DNA of 64,000 nt from the NCBI RefSeq assembly GCF_000699445.3, contig NC_067196.1:73663864-73727863 (forward strand). Direction: 5' to 3'. Under the pieces are notes generated by a model, which saw only the letters and a program-made list of their open reading frames with translations, was not told the DNA's origin and did not search any database. Source of the stretch: Schistosoma haematobium. Its lineage: Eukaryota > Platyhelminthes > Trematoda > Strigeidida > Schistosomatidae. Each line of letters begins with the position of its first letter. Position 1 is the first letter of the stretch. Position numbers and translations under genes: made by a program. This document shows, piece by piece, positions 60,889 through 64,000 of the stretch.

Positions 60889-61208
60889 TGTTAGCGGGAC
60901 ATAGGCTGGATTAAAACATGCTCAATGCATGATTGCTTTGGTGCACTCTGATTGGCTAATTCTTATCCAATCAGCACTAGTCGATAGTTGGAGAATACTC
61001 TAGAATCTTCTCATGTAAAAACTATAAATATACTGACGTTTTCTCTATTGTGCTTCCTACTGGCTTCTGACTTGCTATTTGGAATATAATCTCTTTCCTG
61101 TTCAACCGTGTTCTGATTTGGGTACTTGTCGAGTGAATCGGTGTCCGAGAATACTAAGCAATAGGAATAGCTGGGTCATAACCGTAAGAAAAGAGAGAGA
61201 TTATAACA
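60889..61208 (+). repeat. LTR copy 1
   Basis: 320 bp, TGTTAG to ATAACA. CCAATCAG near 60969 and CTATAAATATAC near 61021 look like promoter elements. The 3' boundary is inferred from the CA end and the following TGG of a putative primer-binding site. Confidence 0.75.
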
Positions 61209-61209
61209 G

Positions 61210-61227
61210 TGGCGACGGGGAAAAACT
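61210..61227 (+). promoter_or_regulatory. Putative primer-binding site
   Basis: Starts TGGCGACGGGG one base after the LTR end, as expected for pairing with the CCA end of a tRNA. The tRNA species is not determined. Confidence 0.45.
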
Positions 61228-61235
61228 AAAGAAAA

Positions 61236-62195
61236 ATGGCGATTTCTTTAGAACAGTTGCGGTTAATATCACAGCACCAGCAGAAGTTGTTAGCCTTGCA
61301 ACAACAACTATTGAGCACACTTTTCACTCGACCAGAAAATAAGAAATCTGTTTATGATGCAGTAACAGACATTTCAGAAGCATATCTAGTGGAGGGTTCA
61401 AATCCCTTTATACCTGAATCAGAACGTAATATTTGTAACGTTTCCGGCTCACAGCAAGAAAATCCTGTGCTGAATGCTCATAAAGTTGTGGCAATACGAG
61501 ATTATCAAGAGCCAGACCCTGTAGATGAAGCCCGGAGTCCAGAATTGAATGAAGCACTACTGGTCCTGTCTAGCTCTGAAAATAACTTTCAGCTAGAACA
61601 AATTTATGGTCCACGTGATATTAACCAAGAAAGCTATGGGGACTCGTATTCAGAAAATAACTGCAGTGACACAACGAACCCAATTATACCGAATGTTACT
61701 CAAAATCATTGTGAGACAGAAACTTATATTGAATCAGCTTATCCGATTTCTAATGACAATGTATCAGACATGGGTTCTCAGAACAATGCATGTTATTTTG
61801 ATGAAATTTCTTATAAAATTCAGCAAAATATATCAGCTGAGTCAAATTATGGTCAAAAGTCTAATTTAATTTTGTTACATGATGATTTCCGTAATGATCC
61901 ATTATCCACTGATGAAATTCCTAATGGATTTGAAAGTAATGCTTCAGAAGAATTAAACTTTGACCTCAAATCAAAGGTCGTTCATTATCATCTAGTCGTT
62001 TCTAGTGGATCCGACATTCAATGCGAGAAACGTCGTCTAAATAAAATCCTATTATTTGTAACTTGGAGATATAAGGATCCGACATTGTTTCGCGGAGGAG
62101 GAGAATGTTGGAGAATTAAAAGTTATGCATACTTTTTTAAGAAAAATAAAAACGCCGGGAACAGACATGTCAGTCTCTGTGCAAGGAAAAAGTGA
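61236..62195 (+). CDS. Uncharacterised 319-aa LTR-element ORF, unit 1
   Basis: Starts MAISLEQLRLISQHQQKLLA, a glutamine/leucine-rich amphipathic helix typical of retroelement Gag N-termini, then becomes acidic and N/S/E-rich (for example VYDAVTDISEAYLVEGSN, QEPDPVDEARSPELNEALL). No zinc knuckle, protease or RT motif. The last about 40 codons read basic and may be out of frame relative to an ancestral pol end. Position right after LTR and primer site suggests a Gag-derived or replacement protein. Function unknown. Confidence 0.6.
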   Translation: MAISLEQLRLISQHQQKLLALQQQLLSTLFTRPENKKSVYDAVTDISEAYLVEGSNPFIPESERNICNVSGSQQENPVLNAHKVVAIRDYQEPDPVDEARSPELNEALLVLSSSENNFQLEQIYGPRDINQESYGDSYSENNCSDTTNPIIPNVTQNHCETETYIESAYPISNDNVSDMGSQNNACYFDEISYKIQQNISAESNYGQKSNLILLHDDFRNDPLSTDEIPNGFESNASEELNFDLKSKVVHYHLVVSSGSDIQCEKRRLNKILLFVTWRYKDPTLFRGGGECWRIKSYAYFFKKNKNAGNRHVSLCARKK

Positions 62196-62289
62196 TAATT
62201 CTTCATTGCCTAGACAATGGACTGATCGAAAGCACAAGCCAGTCACTCAGTTGCAGTTGGACCTAGCACCAGATCCTACGAATCTGCTC

Positions 62290-62299
62290 AAAGGGGAGG
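62290..62299 (+). promoter_or_regulatory. Polypurine tract before LTR 2
   Basis: AAAGGGGAGG directly before TGTTAG of the second LTR; the same tract precedes LTR 3 at 63701-63710. Confidence 0.65.
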
Positions 62300-62618
62300 T
62301 GTTAGCGGGACATAGGCTGGATTAAAACATGCTCAATGCATGATTGCTTTGGTGCACTCTGATTGGCTAATTCTTATCCAATCAGCACTAGTCGATAGTT
62401 GGAGAATACTCTAGAATCTTCTCATGTAAAAACTATAAATATACTGACGTTTTCTCTATTGTGCTTCCTACTGGCTTCTGACTTGCTATTTGGAATATAA
62501 TCTCTTTCCTGTTCAACCGTGTTCTGATTTGGGTACTTGTCGAGTGAATCGGTGTCCGAGAATACTAAGCAATAGGAATAGCTGGGTCATAACCGTAAGA
62601 AAAAGAGAGATTATAACA
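62300..62618 (+). repeat. LTR copy 2 (shared middle LTR)
   Basis: 319 bp; differs from copy 1 by small changes near the AAGAGAGAG run at the 3' end. Acts as 3' LTR of unit 1 and 5' LTR of unit 2. Confidence 0.78.
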
Positions 62619-62645
62619 GTGGCGACGGGGAAAAACTAAAGAAAA

Positions 62646-63605
62646 ATGGCGGTTTCTTTAGAACAGTTGCGGTTAATATCACAGCACCAGCAGAAGTTGT
62701 TAGCCTTGCAACAACAACTATTGAGCACACTTTTCACTCGACCAGAAAATAAGAAATCTGTTTATGATGCAGTAACAGACATTTCAGAAGCATATCTAGT
62801 GGAGGGTTCAAATCCCTTTATACCTGAATCAGAACGTAATATTTGTAACGTTTCCGGCTCACAGCAAGAAAATCCTGTGCTGAATGCTCATAAAGTTGTG
62901 GCAATACGAGATTATCAAGAGCCAGACCCTGTAGATGAAGCCCGGAGTCCAGAATTGAATGAAGCACTACTGGTCCTGTCTAGCTCTGAAAATAACTTTC
63001 AGCTAGAACAAATTTATGGTCCACGTGATATTAACCAAGAAAGCTATGGGGACTCGTATTCAGAAAATAACTGCAGTGACACAACGAACCCAATTATACC
63101 GAATGTTACTCAAAATCATTGTGAGACAGAAACTTATATTGAATCAGCTTATCCGATTTCTAATGACAATGTATCAGACATGGGTTCTCAGAACAATGCA
63201 TGTTATTTTGATGAAATTTCTTATAAAATTCAGCAAAATATATCAGCTGAGTCAAATTATGGTCAAAAGTCTAATTTAATTTTGTTAGATGATGATTTCC
63301 GTAATGATCCATTATCCACTGATGAAATTCCTAATGGATTTGAAAGTAATGCTTCAGAAGAATTAAACTTTGACCTCAAATCAAAGGTCGTTCATTATCA
63401 TCTAGTCGTTTCTAGTGGATCCAACATTCAATGCGAGAAACGTCGTTTAAATAAAATCCTATTATTTGTAACTTGGAGATATAAGGATCCGACATTGTTT
63501 CGCGGAGGAGGAGAATGTTGGAGAATTAAAAGTTATGCATACTTTTTTAAGAAAAATAAAAACGCCGGGAACAGACATGTCAGTCTCTGTGCAAGGAAAA
63601 AGTGA
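62646..63605 (+). CDS. Uncharacterised 319-aa LTR-element ORF, unit 2
   Basis: Same length as unit 1; three residue changes seen (A3V, a His to Asp near residue 216, an Asp to Asn near residue 260) and one silent change. Downstream, this unit keeps a CCC where unit 1 has CC, so the pol-like remnant continues as LQLDPSTRSYESAQRGGV up to the LTR, suggesting this version is closer to the ancestral reading. Confidence 0.6.
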   Translation: MAVSLEQLRLISQHQQKLLALQQQLLSTLFTRPENKKSVYDAVTDISEAYLVEGSNPFIPESERNICNVSGSQQENPVLNAHKVVAIRDYQEPDPVDEARSPELNEALLVLSSSENNFQLEQIYGPRDINQESYGDSYSENNCSDTTNPIIPNVTQNHCETETYIESAYPISNDNVSDMGSQNNACYFDEISYKIQQNISAESNYGQKSNLILLDDDFRNDPLSTDEIPNGFESNASEELNFDLKSKVVHYHLVVSSGSNIQCEKRRLNKILLFVTWRYKDPTLFRGGGECWRIKSYAYFFKKNKNAGNRHVSLCARKK

Positions 63606-63710
63606 TAATTCTTCATTGCCTAGACAATGGACTGATCGAAAGCACAAGCCAGTCACTCAGTTGCAGTTGGACCCTAGCACCAGATCCTACGAATCTGCTC
63701 AAAGGGGAGG

Positions 63711-64000
63711 TGTTAGCGGGACATAGGCTGGATTAAAACATGCTCAATGCATGATTGCTTTGGTGCACTCTGATTGGCTAATTCTTATCCAATCAGCACT
63801 AGTCGATAGTTGGAGAATACTCTAGAATCTTCTCATGTAAAAACTATAAATATACTGACGTTTTCTCTATTGTGCTTCCTACTGGCTTCTGACTTGCTAT
63901 TTGGAATATAATCTCTTTCCTGTTCAACCGTGTTCTGATTTGGGTACTTGTCGAGTGAATCGGTGTCCGAGAATACTAAGCAATAGGAATAGCTGGGTCA
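63711..64000 (+). repeat. LTR copy 3 (truncated by window end)
   Basis: 290 bp visible, identical by eye to LTR 2. Whether the array ends here or continues cannot be told. Confidence 0.78.

Larger units (their letters stand above)
60889..64000 (+). mobile_element. Tandem non-autonomous LTR retrotransposon array (LTR-internal-LTR-internal-LTR, cut by window end)
   Basis: Three LTR copies start with TGTTAGCGGGACATAGG at 60889, 62300 and 63711, giving a period of 1,411 bp. Each LTR is followed by a primer-site-like TGGCGACGGGG and ends upstream at a polypurine run AAAGGGGAGG. The internal part of about 1,090 bp has one 319-codon ORF and a short 3' remnant resembling a pol C-terminus (PRQWTDRKHKPVTQLQLD). 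No protease, reverse transcriptase, RNase H or integrase. I count about five or six differences between the two units, so the duplication is recent. Confidence 0.85.

Noticed and set aside
61606..61869. 87-codon frame overlapping the LTR-element ORF, repeated at 63016-63279
   Set aside because: Same strand, different frame, inside the longer 319-codon ORF; identical in both units only because the units are near-identical.

Overview
The window is AT-rich, intron-rich animal DNA. Schistosome-type retroposons (an SR2-like RTE LINE, tRNA-headed SINEs carrying hammerhead-like motifs, Penelope-like and LTR elements) point to a schistosome, probably of the African (mansoni/haematobium) group. This is inferred from repeat types recognised by eye; no search was run.

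One protein-coding gene is supported: a plus-strand orthologue of the HECT-type E3 ubiquitin ligase HECTD1. It starts at 11170 and runs past the right edge. I trace 24 coding exons (11170-60124) joined at GT/AG sites with consistent phases. They give 10,785 coding bases (3,595 codons): N-terminal helical repeats, ankyrin repeats, a SUN/discoidin-like fold, long low-complexity linkers, a conserved segment before the HECT domain, and the HECT N-lobe. The HECT C-lobe with the catalytic cysteine lies outside. The MIB/HERC2 domain that vertebrate HECTD1 carries after the SUN-like domain is not visible.

Layout: 1-11169 is 5' flank with no gene I can support, holding a decayed CR1-like LINE (about 2600-3760), an inverted SINE pair (6791-7192) and two 5'-truncated RTE copies with target-site duplications (8742-9843 and 10170-10568). 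From 11170 to 60124 the gene's exons alternate with introns of 0.3-5 kb packed with repeats. Intron 12 has a solo LTR with a 5-bp duplication. Intron 17 has a nearly complete but broken RTE-like LINE inserted inside another repeat. Intron 22 has an RTE fragment, a Penelope-like element arranged as a large inverted repeat with a hammerhead-like motif in each arm, and SINE fragments. From 60889 to the window end, inside what should be intron 24, lies a very young tandem array LTR-internal-LTR-internal-LTR (period 1,411 bp) of a non-autonomous LTR retrotransposon whose 319-codon ORF I cannot assign to a known domain.

The most notable items are the Penelope-like inverted repeat with two matching hammerhead candidates, the tandem non-autonomous LTR element with its unassigned ORF, a SINE copy with an apparently intact hammerhead core, and the divergent, enlarged HECTD1.
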